From Bacteroidales bacterium UBA6828 (GTDB taxonomy: Bacteria > Bacteroidota > Bacteroidia > Bacteroidales > Paludibacteraceae), in NCBI GenBank assembly GCA_002452095.1, contig DKEG01000037.1, positions 1 to 64,000 of the forward strand: a DNA stretch of 64,000 nt, read 5' to 3'. Below, one piece after another: positions 1-10,200 of the stretch. Each line of letters starts with the position of its first letter. The stretch's first letter is position 1. A program made the position numbers and the translations under genes. The notes beneath the pieces are model-generated. The model was not told the origin of the DNA. It worked only from the letters and a program-made list of their open reading frames with translations, and did no database searches.

Positions 1-36
1 TTTTGATGCGGTTGCCCTGGCTAAATCCGATTTTTG

Positions 37-67
37 TTGTATATCTCAGAAAAAAATAGTAACTTTG
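37..67 (+). promoter_or_regulatory. Bacteroidales-type promoter for rsfS
   Basis: TTG at 37-39 and TAACTTTG at 60-67 are separated by 20 bp. This matches the -33/-7 promoter of the Bacteroidota. Transcription would begin about 30 nt before the rsfS start. The first 36 bases show nothing else recognisable. Confidence 0.75.
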
Positions 68-105
68 CCGCCAAATATATCTGAACGTAATTCCAAATAC
101 ACATT

Positions 106-468
106 ATGAAAGAAATATCTACCAAGAAACTCGTGGAGACCATTATCGAGGGTATCCGCAACCGAAAAGGACAACGTATCGTAACTATCGACCTCCGCAA
201 AATCAAAGAGGCTCCCGTCGAATATATGGTCATCGCCGAGGGTAATAGTGCCACGCAAGTCAGTGCCATCGCCGATGAGGTGGACGACTATGTCCGCACT
301 ACTACCCACGTACACCCACTGACAACGGCAGGGCAGGAGAACGCCGAATGGATCGCTATGGACTATGGCACGGTATTTGTCCATATCATGCAGCGTGAGC
401 CCCGTGAATACTATGACATAGAGCATCTTTGGGCTGACGGAAAAGTAACCGAATTACCTGATGAATAA
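106..468 (+). CDS. rsfS: Ribosome silencing factor RsfS
   Basis: 120 residues, the usual size for the RsfS/YbeB/Iojap family. Members bind ribosomal protein L14 (uL14) on the 50S subunit, block subunit joining and damp translation in starvation. The C-terminal half carries the family signature: W and D in 'AEWIAMDYG', then VFVHIM, then 'REYYDIEHLW' ahead of a short acidic tail. It is preceded by its own promoter and followed after 12 nt by ftsH, so the two are probably co-transcribed. rsfS next to ftsH is a common Bacteroidota arrangement. The family assignment is firm; the role in this organism is inferred. Confidence 0.93.
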   Translation: MKEISTKKLVETIIEGIRNRKGQRIVTIDLRKIKEAPVEYMVIAEGNSATQVSAIADEVDDYVRTTTHVHPLTTAGQENAEWIAMDYGTVFVHIMQREPREYYDIEHLWADGKVTELPDE

Positions 469-480
469 AAGCAATTTTTG

Positions 481-2568
481 ATGAGTAAAAAAGAACAAAA
501 CGCACCAAACGGAACCAACCCGAATGGGCAGAAAGACCCACAAAAGCCGCGTTTCCGTTGGCTCAGTTGGCTGATGTACACACTGGCTTTTTTCCTGATA
601 GCCGTGTTCCTCTTCGGAGACGGAGAAAGCGGCTCGCAGAAAGGACTGAGTTATACCAAACTGGCGCAGTATATCGAGAACGATGCCGTCAAAGACATCA
701 CTGTTTACGACGACAACCACGTAGAAGCCACTATACGACCTACAAGTTATGTCCTCGTCTTCGGTGAACAAGCCAAAGGCGAGCAGGCTGACGGCAAACT
801 GCATGCACAGATACCTAGTGTGGATGAATTCGCCAAATATATCGACAGCGTCAATACCACCCGCAAAGAAACAGGCAAGCAACTGATTGATGTTACCTAC
901 AAGCAATCGAAGAATTATTGGTACCTCATCTTGGTAAATGCACTTCCGTTCCTGTTGCTCGTCATCTTCTTTGTTTGGATGAGCCGTGGCGTCAGCGGAA
1001 TGGCTGCCGGAGGCGGTATCTTCAGCGTGGGCAAAGCCAAAGCACAGGTCTTTGACAAAGAAAAGAAAGACAAAGTTACGTTCAAAGACGTGGCAGGGCT
1101 TAGCGGTGCCAAACAGGAGGTGCAGGAGATTGTCGCTTTCCTCAAAAACCCGAAGAAATATACCGACCTCGGTGGTAAAATTCCCAAGGGTGCACTCCTT
1201 GTCGGTCCTCCGGGTACAGGCAAAACCTTGCTGGCAAAAGCCGTGGCAGGAGAAGCCGATGTACCTTTCTTCTCTATGTCCGGTAGCGACTTTGTCGAGA
1301 TGTTTGTCGGGGTCGGTGCCAGTCGTGTACGCGACCTCTTCCGCCAAGCCAAAGAGAAAGCACCCGCTATCATCTTTATCGATGAGATAGATGCTATCGG
1401 CCGTGCGCGTGGCAAGAATGTGATGACGGGCGGCAACGATGAACGTGAATCTACACTCAACCAGTTGCTTACCGAGATGGACGGTTTCGGTACCAATTCG
1501 GGCGTCATCATCCTTGCGGCTACCAACCGGGCAGATGTCTTGGACCCCGCTTTGCTGCGGGCTGGGCGTTTCGACCGGCAGATTCATGTCGAACTCCCGG
1601 ATCTGCAGGAACGTAAAGAGATATTCGAGGTACATCTGCGCCCTATCAAAATTGATAACACAGTCGATGTTGATCTACTCGCTAAACAGACACCCGGCTT
1701 CTCGGGCGCAGACATAGCCAACGTCTGCAACGAGGCTGCACTCATCGCTGCCCGCAACAACCATAAGAGAGTCGGAAAACAGGACTTCATGGATGCCGTC
1801 GACCGTATCGTCGGCGGTCTGGAGCGCAAAACGAAAATCCTTACCGAGGACGAGAAACACTCTATAGCCTACCACGAAGCAGGACATGCCACTATCTCGT
1901 GGATGCTCCGCTGGGCTAATCCCCTGGTCAAGGTAACTATCGTGCCGCGTGGTGCCGCTCTCGGTGCCGCATGGTATCTCCCGGAAGAACGGCAACTGAC
2001 CAACGAAGAGCATATCCTCGACGAACTATGCTCCCTCTTGGGCGGACGGGCAGCCGAGCAACTCTTCCTGCACCAGACTTCTACCGGTGCGCTCAACGAC
2101 CTTGAGCGGGCTACCAAACAGGCGTATGCTATGGTGGCGTACTACGGTATGAGCGACAAACTGAAAGATGTCAGTTTCTACGACTCTACAGGACGTTACG
2201 ACTATGGTTTTGCCAAACCCTATTCTGACAAAACGGCAGAACTGATTGACAAAGAAACAACCGCTATCATCGCAGAGCAGATGGCGCGTGCACGCAAAAT
2301 CCTCGAAGAGAATGCCGAAGGACACCACCAAATAGCACAACTGCTCATTGAGAAAGAGGTCATCACTTCCGAAGATGTGGAGCATATTCTAGGTCCCCGT
2401 CCGTGGAAAAGCCGTGGCGATGAAATCATTGAGGCTAACGAGAAACAGGAACAACAGGAACAGAAAACTGCGGCAAAGAAAAACAATGCCGGCACCGAAA
2501 ACAAAACGGATAATGCGGACAATAATACAACACCAAATACTACCGACAATGAAGAAACTAATGCTTAG
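481..2568 (+). CDS. ftsH: ATP-dependent zinc metalloprotease FtsH
   Basis: 695 residues from the ATG at 481; an in-frame TTG lies just upstream but ATG is preferred. Membrane-anchored AAA+ protease that degrades misassembled membrane proteins and regulators. Two membrane segments (about 28-46 and 146-166) flank a periplasmic region. Walker A GPPGTGKT lies at 242-249, Walker B IIFIDEID follows, and the zinc site HEAGH is at 465-469. Family-typical pore and second-region-of-homology sequences are visible. The last ~50 residues form a low-complexity tail rich in E, N, T, Q and K, probably disordered. The 3' end overlaps the start of the downstream M16 protease by 20 nt, suggesting coupled translation. 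Confidence 0.97.
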   Translation: MSKKEQNAPNGTNPNGQKDPQKPRFRWLSWLMYTLAFFLIAVFLFGDGESGSQKGLSYTKLAQYIENDAVKDITVYDDNHVEATIRPTSYVLVFGEQAKGEQADGKLHAQIPSVDEFAKYIDSVNTTRKETGKQLIDVTYKQSKNYWYLILVNALPFLLLVIFFVWMSRGVSGMAAGGGIFSVGKAKAQVFDKEKKDKVTFKDVAGLSGAKQEVQEIVAFLKNPKKYTDLGGKIPKGALLVGPPGTGKTLLAKAVAGEADVPFFSMSGSDFVEMFVGVGASRVRDLFRQAKEKAPAIIFIDEIDAIGRARGKNVMTGGNDERESTLNQLLTEMDGFGTNSGVIILAATNRADVLDPALLRAGRFDRQIHVELPDLQERKEIFEVHLRPIKIDNTVDVDLLAKQTPGFSGADIANVCNEAALIAARNNHKRVGKQDFMDAVDRIVGGLERKTKILTEDEKHSIAYHEAGHATISWMLRWANPLVKVTIVPRGAALGAAWYLPEERQLTNEEHILDELCSLLGGRAAEQLFLHQTSTGALNDLERATKQAYAMVAYYGMSDKLKDVSFYDSTGRYDYGFAKPYSDKTAELIDKETTAIIAEQMARARKILEENAEGHHQIAQLLIEKEVITSEDVEHILGPRPWKSRGDEIIEANEKQEQQEQKTAAKKNNAGTENKTDNADNNTTPNTTDNEETNA

Positions 2569-5353
2569 TATTGCGTTGCTTGCTGCAACGCTTACAGTTT
2601 CGGCACAGCAGCCCGAACCGCTGCAACGCGACCCGAATGTCCGTTACGGGCAACTGGACAACGGACTGACCTACTATATCTGCCACAACGAGCAGCCAAA
2701 ACAGCGTTGCGAGTTCCATATCGCACAGGCGGTCGGAGCCGTGCTGGAGGAGGACAACCAGAATGGTCTGGCGCACTTCCTGGAACACATGGCATTCAAT
2801 GGTACGCAGCATTTCCCCGGCAAGGGTATTATTGAGTACTTCGAGTCGGTGGGCGTGAACTTCGGCGGAAACATCAACGCCTACACCTCTATCGATGAGA
2901 CCGTTTACCGCCTCTCCGATGTGCCTACCTACCGCGAGGGAATTATCGACTCCGCTTTGCTGGTGATGCACGATTGGGCGTGCGGACTGCTCTTAGAGGG
3001 CGACGAGATTGATGCCGAGCGCGGTGTCATCCGTGAAGAGTGGCGTACGGGGCGCACTGCCGACCGCCGCTTGTGGAAAGAGATACGTGCCAAGAAATAC
3101 CCCGGCAGCCAATATGCCAAACGCGATGTGATTGGTGATACCGCCGTTATCAACAACTTTGCCTACGATGCTCTCCGTGCCTACTACCACAAATGGTACG
3201 GTCCCGACAACCAGGCGATCATCGTCGTGGGCGACATCGATGTCGATCAAATCGAGCAGAAGATCAAAGCCCTTTGGGCAGATGTACCCGCACGTGAGAA
3301 CCGTGGCGAGCGTCCGCTATACACCGTAGAGGACAATACTGCCCCACTGGTCGCCATTGCGCTTGACCCCGAGGCGCAAAGCACACGTATCGAACTGGAG
3401 TACAAGCACCCCCAAATCCCTGCCGAGTACAGGAATACGATGCCCGCTTATATGCAGATGGTTATTGCCAACCTCATCACGGATATGATGGACAACCGCT
3501 TCGAGGAACTATCGCTCAATCCCAATGCCTCTTTCCAAGGCGCAGGCTGCTACTATGGTGAGATTGTGAAACTCAAAGATGCTTTCGTGGCGGTTTCTAT
3601 TCCCAAGGAGGGGCAAGAGACCACTGCTCTCCGCGACCTGCTCCTGCAAGTGGAGAAAATGCACCGATATGGTTTTACCAATGCCGAGTTGGAACGTGTG
3701 AAAACTGAGTATCTCAACTCTATGGAGAAAGCCTACAACGAGCGCAACAACCGTAAGAACATCGCTATTGCGCGCGAGTGTATTCGCAACTTTGAAGACC
3801 ACGAGCCTATGCCGGGTATCGAATGGGAATACAATTTTGCCAAACAGGCTCTCCCTATGATAGATCTGGCTTCGGTAAACGAAATAGCCAAACAATTCAT
3901 TGATGACAAACCTACCATCGCCATCACAGGTCCGCTCAAAAAAGGCGTGAATATCCCTACCGAGGAGACAATCCTTTCGCTGCTCAAAGAGGTAGGAACA
4001 ATGGAGATAGAGGCTCCAAAAGAGGAGATAATCAATACCGAGTTGGTCAAGAAAGCACCCCGTGCAGGCAAAATCAGGAAGACGACCACCAATGCCGACT
4101 TGGGAACCACCGAGTGGACGCTCTCCAATGGCGTGAAAGTGGTTATCAAACCTACCACATTCAAACAGGACGAGATTCTGCTCAATGCCTTCTCACAAGG
4201 CGGTTTGTCGCTTGTCGCTACCGAAGACCTCCCCTCTGCCGACCTCGCTACTGATGTGGTCAGTATGATGGGATTGGGCGATTTCTCCCGTACCGACCTG
4301 CAAAAAGCCCTTGCCGGCAAGACGGTCAGCGTGGATGCGTCTATCGGTGCTTATTCCGAGAGTATGAGCGGCTCTTCGTCTGTCAAAGACCTCGAGACGA
4401 TGCTCCAACTGGTGTACCTGCTGTTCACCGCTCCGCGCTATGACAAAGAGGCTTACCAGACACTCATCAGCCTTTTGCACAACCAACTGCTCAACAAGGA
4501 CAAGAACCCGAAAGCCGTCTTTGCCGACTCGGTTTCCGTTATGGGCAGCAACCACTCCGAGCGTACTACACTCTGGAATGTAGAGACGTTGGACAAGGTT
4601 TCGCTGGATAAGGCACTGGCTGTTTACAAAGCACGCTTTGCCAACCCCGCTGACTTCACCTTTGTCTTTGTGGGCAATATCGACCCTGCCGACAAGGCAA
4701 CGCAGAAACTCATCAGCCAATGGCTTGGCGGACTGAAAACCTCCAAACAGCGTGAGTCGTTCCGCGACAACGAGGTGCGTACCCCGCTCGGAGTTCTCAA
4801 AAACTATTTCACCCGCAAGATGGAAACCACTACCGCTTCCAACCGTATTCAGTACACTTCGTATGAGATGCCTTATACCTTGGCAAACGACTTGAATATG
4901 GAGATGATTGGGCGCATACTTTCTACCCGCTATCTCGAATCTATCCGTGAGCGCGAAGGCGGTTCATACGGCGTCGGCTGCTACGGAACGATGGATTTGC
5001 GCCCTGTCTCGCGTGCAAGACTGATAATGCAGTTTGATACCGACCCCGTCAAACAGGAGAAACTGATGAGCATCATCCACGAGGAAGTGGATACGATTGT
5101 AAAGAACGGACCTCTTGCCGTCGATTTGGCTAAGGAAAAACAATCCATGCTCAAGGACTTCGAGGAGGATGTCGAGAAGAACGGCTATTGGTCAAGTATT
5201 ATCTATCTGTACTATACCTATGGTCTGAACTATATTGCCGACTATCAAAATGCCGTCAATGCCATTACTGCAAAGACCGTCCAAAGCACGTTGCGTGATT
5301 TGGTCAATGCCGGTAATATGTTCGAGGTTGTGATGGTTCCCGCCGAGGAATAA
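2549..5353 (+). CDS. Secreted M16-family zinc metalloprotease (pitrilysin/PqqL-like)
   Basis: 934 residues from the ATG at 2549, chosen because it gives a clean signal peptide (MKKLMLSIALLAATLTVSAQ). Members are clam-shaped zinc peptidases with two pairs of M16 domains. The inverted zinc motif HFLEH is at residues 76-80 in the first domain, with the family's downstream glutamate region. The second half (from about residue 540) has the M16 fold pattern but no HxxEH, as is usual for the inactive half. The product is predicted periplasmic or outer-membrane associated. It overlaps ftsH by 20 nt and is followed by a strong hairpin terminator. The exact substrate is not predictable. Confidence 0.9.
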   Translation: MKKLMLSIALLAATLTVSAQQPEPLQRDPNVRYGQLDNGLTYYICHNEQPKQRCEFHIAQAVGAVLEEDNQNGLAHFLEHMAFNGTQHFPGKGIIEYFESVGVNFGGNINAYTSIDETVYRLSDVPTYREGIIDSALLVMHDWACGLLLEGDEIDAERGVIREEWRTGRTADRRLWKEIRAKKYPGSQYAKRDVIGDTAVINNFAYDALRAYYHKWYGPDNQAIIVVGDIDVDQIEQKIKALWADVPARENRGERPLYTVEDNTAPLVAIALDPEAQSTRIELEYKHPQIPAEYRNTMPAYMQMVIANLITDMMDNRFEELSLNPNASFQGAGCYYGEIVKLKDAFVAVSIPKEGQETTALRDLLLQVEKMHRYGFTNAELERVKTEYLNSMEKAYNERNNRKNIAIARECIRNFEDHEPMPGIEWEYNFAKQALPMIDLASVNEIAKQFIDDKPTIAITGPLKKGVNIPTEETILSLLKEVGTMEIEAPKEEIINTELVKKAPRAGKIRKTTTNADLGTTEWTLSNGVKVVIKPTTFKQDEILLNAFSQGGLSLVATEDLPSADLATDVVSMMGLGDFSRTDLQKALAGKTVSVDASIGAYSESMSGSSSVKDLETMLQLVYLLFTAPRYDKEAYQTLISLLHNQLLNKDKNPKAVFADSVSVMGSNHSERTTLWNVETLDKVSLDKALAVYKARFANPADFTFVFVGNIDPADKATQKLISQWLGGLKTSKQRESFRDNEVRTPLGVLKNYFTRKMETTTASNRIQYTSYEMPYTLANDLNMEMIGRILSTRYLESIREREGGSYGVGCYGTMDLRPVSRARLIMQFDTDPVKQEKLMSIIHEEVDTIVKNGPLAVDLAKEKQSMLKDFEEDVEKNGYWSSIIYLYYTYGLNYIADYQNAVNAITAKTVQSTLRDLVNAGNMFEVVMVPAEE

Positions 5354-5363
5354 CATTCTCCTG

Positions 5364-5418
5364 TAATATAAAAGAAACGCCCTTGCTCGTTTTGAGCAGG
5401 GGCGTTTCTTTTATTATG
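5364..5418. terminator. Bidirectional terminator between M16 protease and CCA enzyme
   Basis: A long inverted repeat pairs AAAAGAAACGCCC with GGGCGTTTCTTTT, with A-rich and T-rich flanks on either side. It can therefore act on both strands and sits exactly between two converging genes. Confidence 0.85.
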
Positions 5419-5437
5419 AATCGGTGTGTAAAAATAC

Positions 5438-5470
5438 AGGTGGATATCAGGTGGATAACGGGTGGTTAGG
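5438..5470. repeat. 11-bp tandem array (three units)
   Basis: Units AGGTGGATATC, AGGTGGATAAC and GGGTGGTTAGG follow each other. The array runs into the stop region of the minus-strand gene that ends at 5466. The same unit recurs downstream of other genes in the window (26768, 33474, 43293, 57543). Confidence 0.75.
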
Positions 5471-6929
5471 TAGTGGTCAGTCCTTTCTCCTGTGCTAACC
5501 GGAGCAGGTATTCTTTGGCGGCGGTGTAGTCGTTGGGGATGATGCCGTCCAGAATGGCATCTTTGATTGCCGATTTGAGTTCGCCTACCGTGGCACATGG
5601 CGGCAGGTTGAGCAGTTGCATAATCTCCTCGCCGCGTACGGGCGGTTGGAAATTGCGGATACGGTCGCGCTCCTCCAACTCTACCATCTTTTGCCGTACC
5701 AACTCATAGTTGCGGTGGAAACGTGCCACCTTGTCCGCATTGCGGGAGGTGATGTCCGCATCGCAGAGGAGCATCAGATCGTCAATGTCATCGCCCGCCT
5801 CGAATAGCAGACGGCGCACGGCGGAGTCGGTAACGGTGTCTTCAATGAGGTTGATTGGGCGCATGTGCAGATCCACCATCTTGATGACATAGTCCATCTT
5901 CTCGTTCTGCGGCAGTTTCATGCGGCGGAAGATCTTGGGTATCATGCGTGCGCCTATGTAGTTGTGGTTGCGGAATGTCCAGCCTGCTTGCGGATCCCAT
6001 GCTTTGGAGCGCGGTTTGCCTATGTCGTGCAGGAGGGCTGCCCAGCGCAGCCAGAGTTTGTCGGACTGTGCTGCAACATTGTCAAGCACCTGCATGGTAT
6101 GGAGGAACACATCTTTATGCCCTTTCCCCTCTTTTATTTCCACGCCTTTTAGGGCTGCCAGTTCGGGAAAAATAATAGGCAAAAGCCCTGTTTTGTCCAG
6201 CAGCAGCCACCCTACCGACGGGCGGCGCGAGAGCATAATCTTGTTTAGTTCGTCGGCGATACGCTCACGGGTGATGATACGGATACGCTCGCGGTTGCGC
6301 TCAATCGCCTCGAAGGTAGTCAGGTTGAGCGAGAAACCGAGTTGGGTAGCAAAACGGATCGCACGCATCATACGGAGCGGGTCATCGGAAAAGGTGATGT
6401 CGGGGTCGAGTGGGGTACGGATGATACACTGCTCCATATCCTGTATGCCGCCGAATGGGTCAAGCAGTTCACCGTACCACTCTTTGTTGAGACAGATAGC
6501 CAGCGCATTGATAGTGAAGTCGCGGCGGTTCTGGTCTTCCTCCAGAGTGCCGTCCTCCACGATAGGATTGCGGGAGTCGTGTTGGTAACTCTCGCGGCGG
6601 GCACCTACAAACTCCAGTTCGAGGTCGTGCTTCTTTACTTGTGCCGTGCCGTAGGTACGGAAGACGCTCAGGTGCGCTCCTTTGCCTAATCGCTTGGCAA
6701 CCGCCTCCGCTAAACGGATACCGATGCTCACTTCCTTGTGTTCTGTGGGCGTTGCTTGTGCAGCATCGCGGCGCACCACAACGATGTCTATATCCGTACT
6801 CTCGCGGTGGAGTATCAAGTCGCGCACCCAACCGCCGATGACATAGCAGTCCAATCCGAGCTGGTCGGCTTCTTCGCCTACAAGGTGCAGGATGGGTTGT
6901 TCTATTTTCGGGTCTTTGATAAGCATCAT
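5466..6929 (-). CDS. tRNA nucleotidyltransferase / poly(A) polymerase family protein with HD domain (CCA-adding enzyme)
   Basis: 487 residues. The N-terminal class II nucleotidyltransferase domain has GGWVRD at 32-37 and the catalytic DID at 46-48, then RRDFTINA and the RNA-binding region. An HD domain follows, with LHDIGK at 300-305, and a short helical C-terminus. This architecture is used in Bacteroidota for the enzyme that repairs or adds the 3' CCA of tRNAs. A poly(A) polymerase activity cannot be excluded from sequence alone. Two adjacent ATGs (6929 and 6926) are equally possible starts. It has its own promoter and converges with the M16 protease across a shared terminator. Confidence 0.92.
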   Translation of the reverse strand: MMLIKDPKIEQPILHLVGEEADQLGLDCYVIGGWVRDLILHRESTDIDIVVVRRDAAQATPTEHKEVSIGIRLAEAVAKRLGKGAHLSVFRTYGTAQVKKHDLELEFVGARRESYQHDSRNPIVEDGTLEEDQNRRDFTINALAICLNKEWYGELLDPFGGIQDMEQCIIRTPLDPDITFSDDPLRMMRAIRFATQLGFSLNLTTFEAIERNRERIRIITRERIADELNKIMLSRRPSVGWLLLDKTGLLPIIFPELAALKGVEIKEGKGHKDVFLHTMQVLDNVAAQSDKLWLRWAALLHDIGKPRSKAWDPQAGWTFRNHNYIGARMIPKIFRRMKLPQNEKMDYVIKMVDLHMRPINLIEDTVTDSAVRRLLFEAGDDIDDLMLLCDADITSRNADKVARFHRNYELVRQKMVELEERDRIRNFQPPVRGEEIMQLLNLPPCATVGELKSAIKDAILDGIIPNDYTAAKEYLLRLAQEKGLTTT

Positions 6930-7017
6930 CGGTAAAAATGCGTAGTCTTTATTCGTAAACTGTATATTCGTAGGGCGTCGGGCGTGGTTTGAATTTGCCT
7001 GATCTTCATTTGGGGTG

Positions 7018-7048
7018 CAAAGTTACGACAATATGCGGAAATATGCAA
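7018..7048 (-). promoter_or_regulatory. Promoter for the CCA-adding enzyme
   Basis: On the minus strand TTG (7048-7046) and TAACTTTG (7025-7018) are 20 bp apart, the phylum's consensus layout. Confidence 0.75.
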
Positions 7049-7196
7049 TACCTGTTTGGAAGCATAAATCCGTATGAAGAGAGTGAAACAACGGAAATCC
7101 TCAAAAATAGGTAGTGGTTTTAAGGTGGAAGAAAACCTTAAAGTACGCAATACATCGTAGAAATGCACGAAAAATTATCATATTTTTGTGTAATTG

Positions 7197-7227
7197 TTGT
7201 GCCTACGAAAATAATATTGTATATTTG
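7197..7227 (+). promoter_or_regulatory. Promoter for the large repeat protein
   Basis: TTG at 7197-7199 and TATATTTG at 7220-7227 with 20-bp spacing, about 60 nt before the ATG. Confidence 0.7.
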
Positions 7228-7288
7228 CAACGTTTTATTACTTGAATAATACACAATGTGCGAGAAAAATACAACATTATTATAACAA

Positions 7289-10200
7289 ATGCTAATGACA
7301 ATAAAATCAAAATTCCTATTGGCACTGATGTGTACAATAGCGGGTGCAGGCAGCATGGTTGCACAAGCGCAGTGGGGTATCAACCTGCTGCAGAACCCTT
7401 CTCCCGACACGGAGACACAATTTACAGGCTGGACGAAATCCGGCAACGGCTCATGGCAAATAAATGACGGCTATGTGCAGTCATCGAACAAGGAGTCCGT
7501 ACTCACACAGACGGTGGACCTTGCGGAGAAAGGCTTTTCCGCTGACGATTTGGCACAAGCCAAGTTGCTGGTCTCCGTGCGTTATGAGATTCTTAAATAC
7601 GGTCGTGCGGGCAGCGGTATATGCCGTGCGATGGTCGTTTGCCTTGATGCGGCGGATTCTCCGTTAGACACGCTCTATGCGGTGAACAAAACACAGTTCG
7701 ATGCTGTCGATGTGCCGCCCACAGCAGCCGTTGCAATGTCCTCTTTGCCGGCAGGGGTATCCAAGGTGCGCTATGAACTGCATGGCAAGGATCATAAGTA
7801 TTGGGCTGGAAATTATGGTCCCCGTTTCACGGATATGGGTATGGCACTTTGCCGTCTCGCCGATACGTACAGTGCTTCTGTGGATCCGGCTATGGGCGAC
7901 AGCATCGCACTGAGCAAGACGACAGGCATCGCGCTCGGTGACACCATTACGGTTACTGCCAAATATGCGGAACACCCGATTCTGAGCCTTTCCACCAATA
8001 CCCTCCAGCAGATTGAGGGCAACAAAATCATCTGCCGTGGTAGCGATATGGTGGTGAGTGCGCATTTGGCATATTCTCACACCATTACAGCGGATGTGGA
8101 GCATGGTACCTTGACCGCCTCTCCCGCTGCGGCTATGATGGGAGACACCATCACGCTCAGCAAGACATTGGATGAGGGATGCACTTTTGGTCAATATATC
8201 GCTACACCCGACGTGAAATGGATAGATGGCAACCGCTTCGTCATGCCCGACGAAGATGTTACTATCCGTTGGGTTTTATATCAAACGCACACCGTACCGT
8301 TCTTCGAAGGCTTTGAGGAAAATAACACGCAAGGTCAAGCGGTTGCCGGCTGGTGGCAAGAGAGTGAAAAAGGAGATTATGTATGGCTTGCCAACTCTAC
8401 TGAAACCTCTGACAACCGCCGACCTTATGCCGGTCAATGGAATGTCACCCTCAGGTATAACAATACCGATTGGTTGTTCTGCAAGATTACATTGGAGACT
8501 GGCAAACGCTATTTGTTCTCTATGTACGCACGGCAAAACACCTCTACGGCAGCCGATGCAAACATAAGCGTATATCTGGGCGATGACATCCAAAAAGATG
8601 CCATGACCACGAATATCATGCCCAAAACAGGTGTGGTATCTGGCAACTACCAACAACTGACAGCCGCTTTCTCTGTACCGGAAACCAAAGACTACGTCTT
8701 GGGAATACGTGGAGAAATCGGTTTCAGTCCTATGTATCTGAGTATTGATGACATCCGTATTACGGAGATCCTGCCCCATGCTGTTACATGCGTCTCCTCG
8801 GAAATAGGCACGTTTAGTGCCGACCGTACATCGGCTTATGCCGTAGATACGGTTACTCTGTCGGCTGTCATTCCGCAGGGATATACCCTGTCGCAGTATA
8901 TCGCCACGCCCGACGTGAAATGGATTGACCGCAATCGCTTTGTTATGCCCGATGAGGAGGTTGTCATCCGTATGGAAACAGGACGCCTCTATAGCGTACC
9001 ATTCTTCGATGGCTTTGAGGAGAACAACGGGCAAGGTCGCCCTGTAGCCGGCTGGTTGCAGCAGAGTGTCAGCGGCGACTCGGTATGGACTGCCAACTCG
9101 ACGATGACCAACTATAATCGCACCCCATTTGCCGGTCAATGGAATGCCATACTGTACGACAGCAACTGTGATTGGTTGTTGAACCACTTTGCCTTGGAGG
9201 CGGGAAAAGAGTACCGCCTGAGCCTGTATGCACGCCAATCTGGTAATTCTTCGGGAGCATACCTGAGAGCCTACCTGGGTAATCAGGCAACTCTCGACTC
9301 GCTGAAGACTATTGTCATTCCCTCTTCCTCTGTTAAGAACGGAGACTATCAGTTGTTTACCGGCACTTTCACGGTGTCGGAGAGCGGTGTCTATGTTTTG
9401 GGAATTCAAGGTCGAGGCTATTCGTCCAATCATCTCAGCATAGATGACATCCGTCTTACGGAGAATGTATCTCATACTGTCCAGACAGCCGCTTCCGAGT
9501 CCGGTACGATTAGGCTCAACAAGACCCTGGCAATGTGCGGCGACACTATCCGGTTGAGCCGCACTATGGCAGAGGGCGAAGTCTTCATACGCTATACGGT
9601 CAATACGGCATTGCAATGGCTCAACGACACCGCTTTCATAATGCCCGATGAGGATGTCATTGTCGGCATGACCGTACTGCCTACTCATTCTCTCCCCTTT
9701 GTCGAAGGCTTCGAAAATGGTAATACCGACCAGGAAACCGTGGCAGGTTGGTTGCAACAGCGTGAAAAAGGAAATGGCGTATGGAGAGCCAACTCTACCC
9801 AAACAGACTACTATCGCACCCCGTACGAAGGGCAATGGAATGTTGCCCTTAAGTTTGGCAACACCGCTTGGCTGTTCAACAAAGTGCAGTTGGAGGCTGA
9901 TACCGAATACGATATGTATCTCTTTGCCCGCCAGAACCAAAGCAACAAGTCTTATGCCAACCTGCGGGCGGCACTCGGCAACGATGCCGACAAAGACGCT
10001 ATGAATCTGGAGATCCTGCCTGCAACGGGACTGACCAACGGAGACTATCAACTGCTGCACTGCCGTTTCTCTGTTCCTGCAAGCGGGAAATACGTGCTGG
10101 GTATTCGTGGGGAGGTTACCCGCGAACCTATGTATGTGAGCATCGACGACATTCATATCCAAAAGCGTATGCCGCATACTATCCGAACAGCCAATTCCGA

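Larger units (their letters stand above)
6930..7288. other. Divergent intergenic region
   Basis: 359 bp between the CCA enzyme (minus) and the large T9SS protein (plus). It holds one promoter for each gene, facing apart, and no open frame worth calling. The plus-strand promoter leaves a leader of about 55 nt before the ATG at 7289. Confidence 0.7.

Noticed and set aside
454..1635. Minus-strand open frame opposite ftsH (393 codons), and a similar one at 43941-45443 on the plus strand opposite DUF4270
   Set aside because: Both are shadows of well-identified genes; their proteins have no recognisable pattern.
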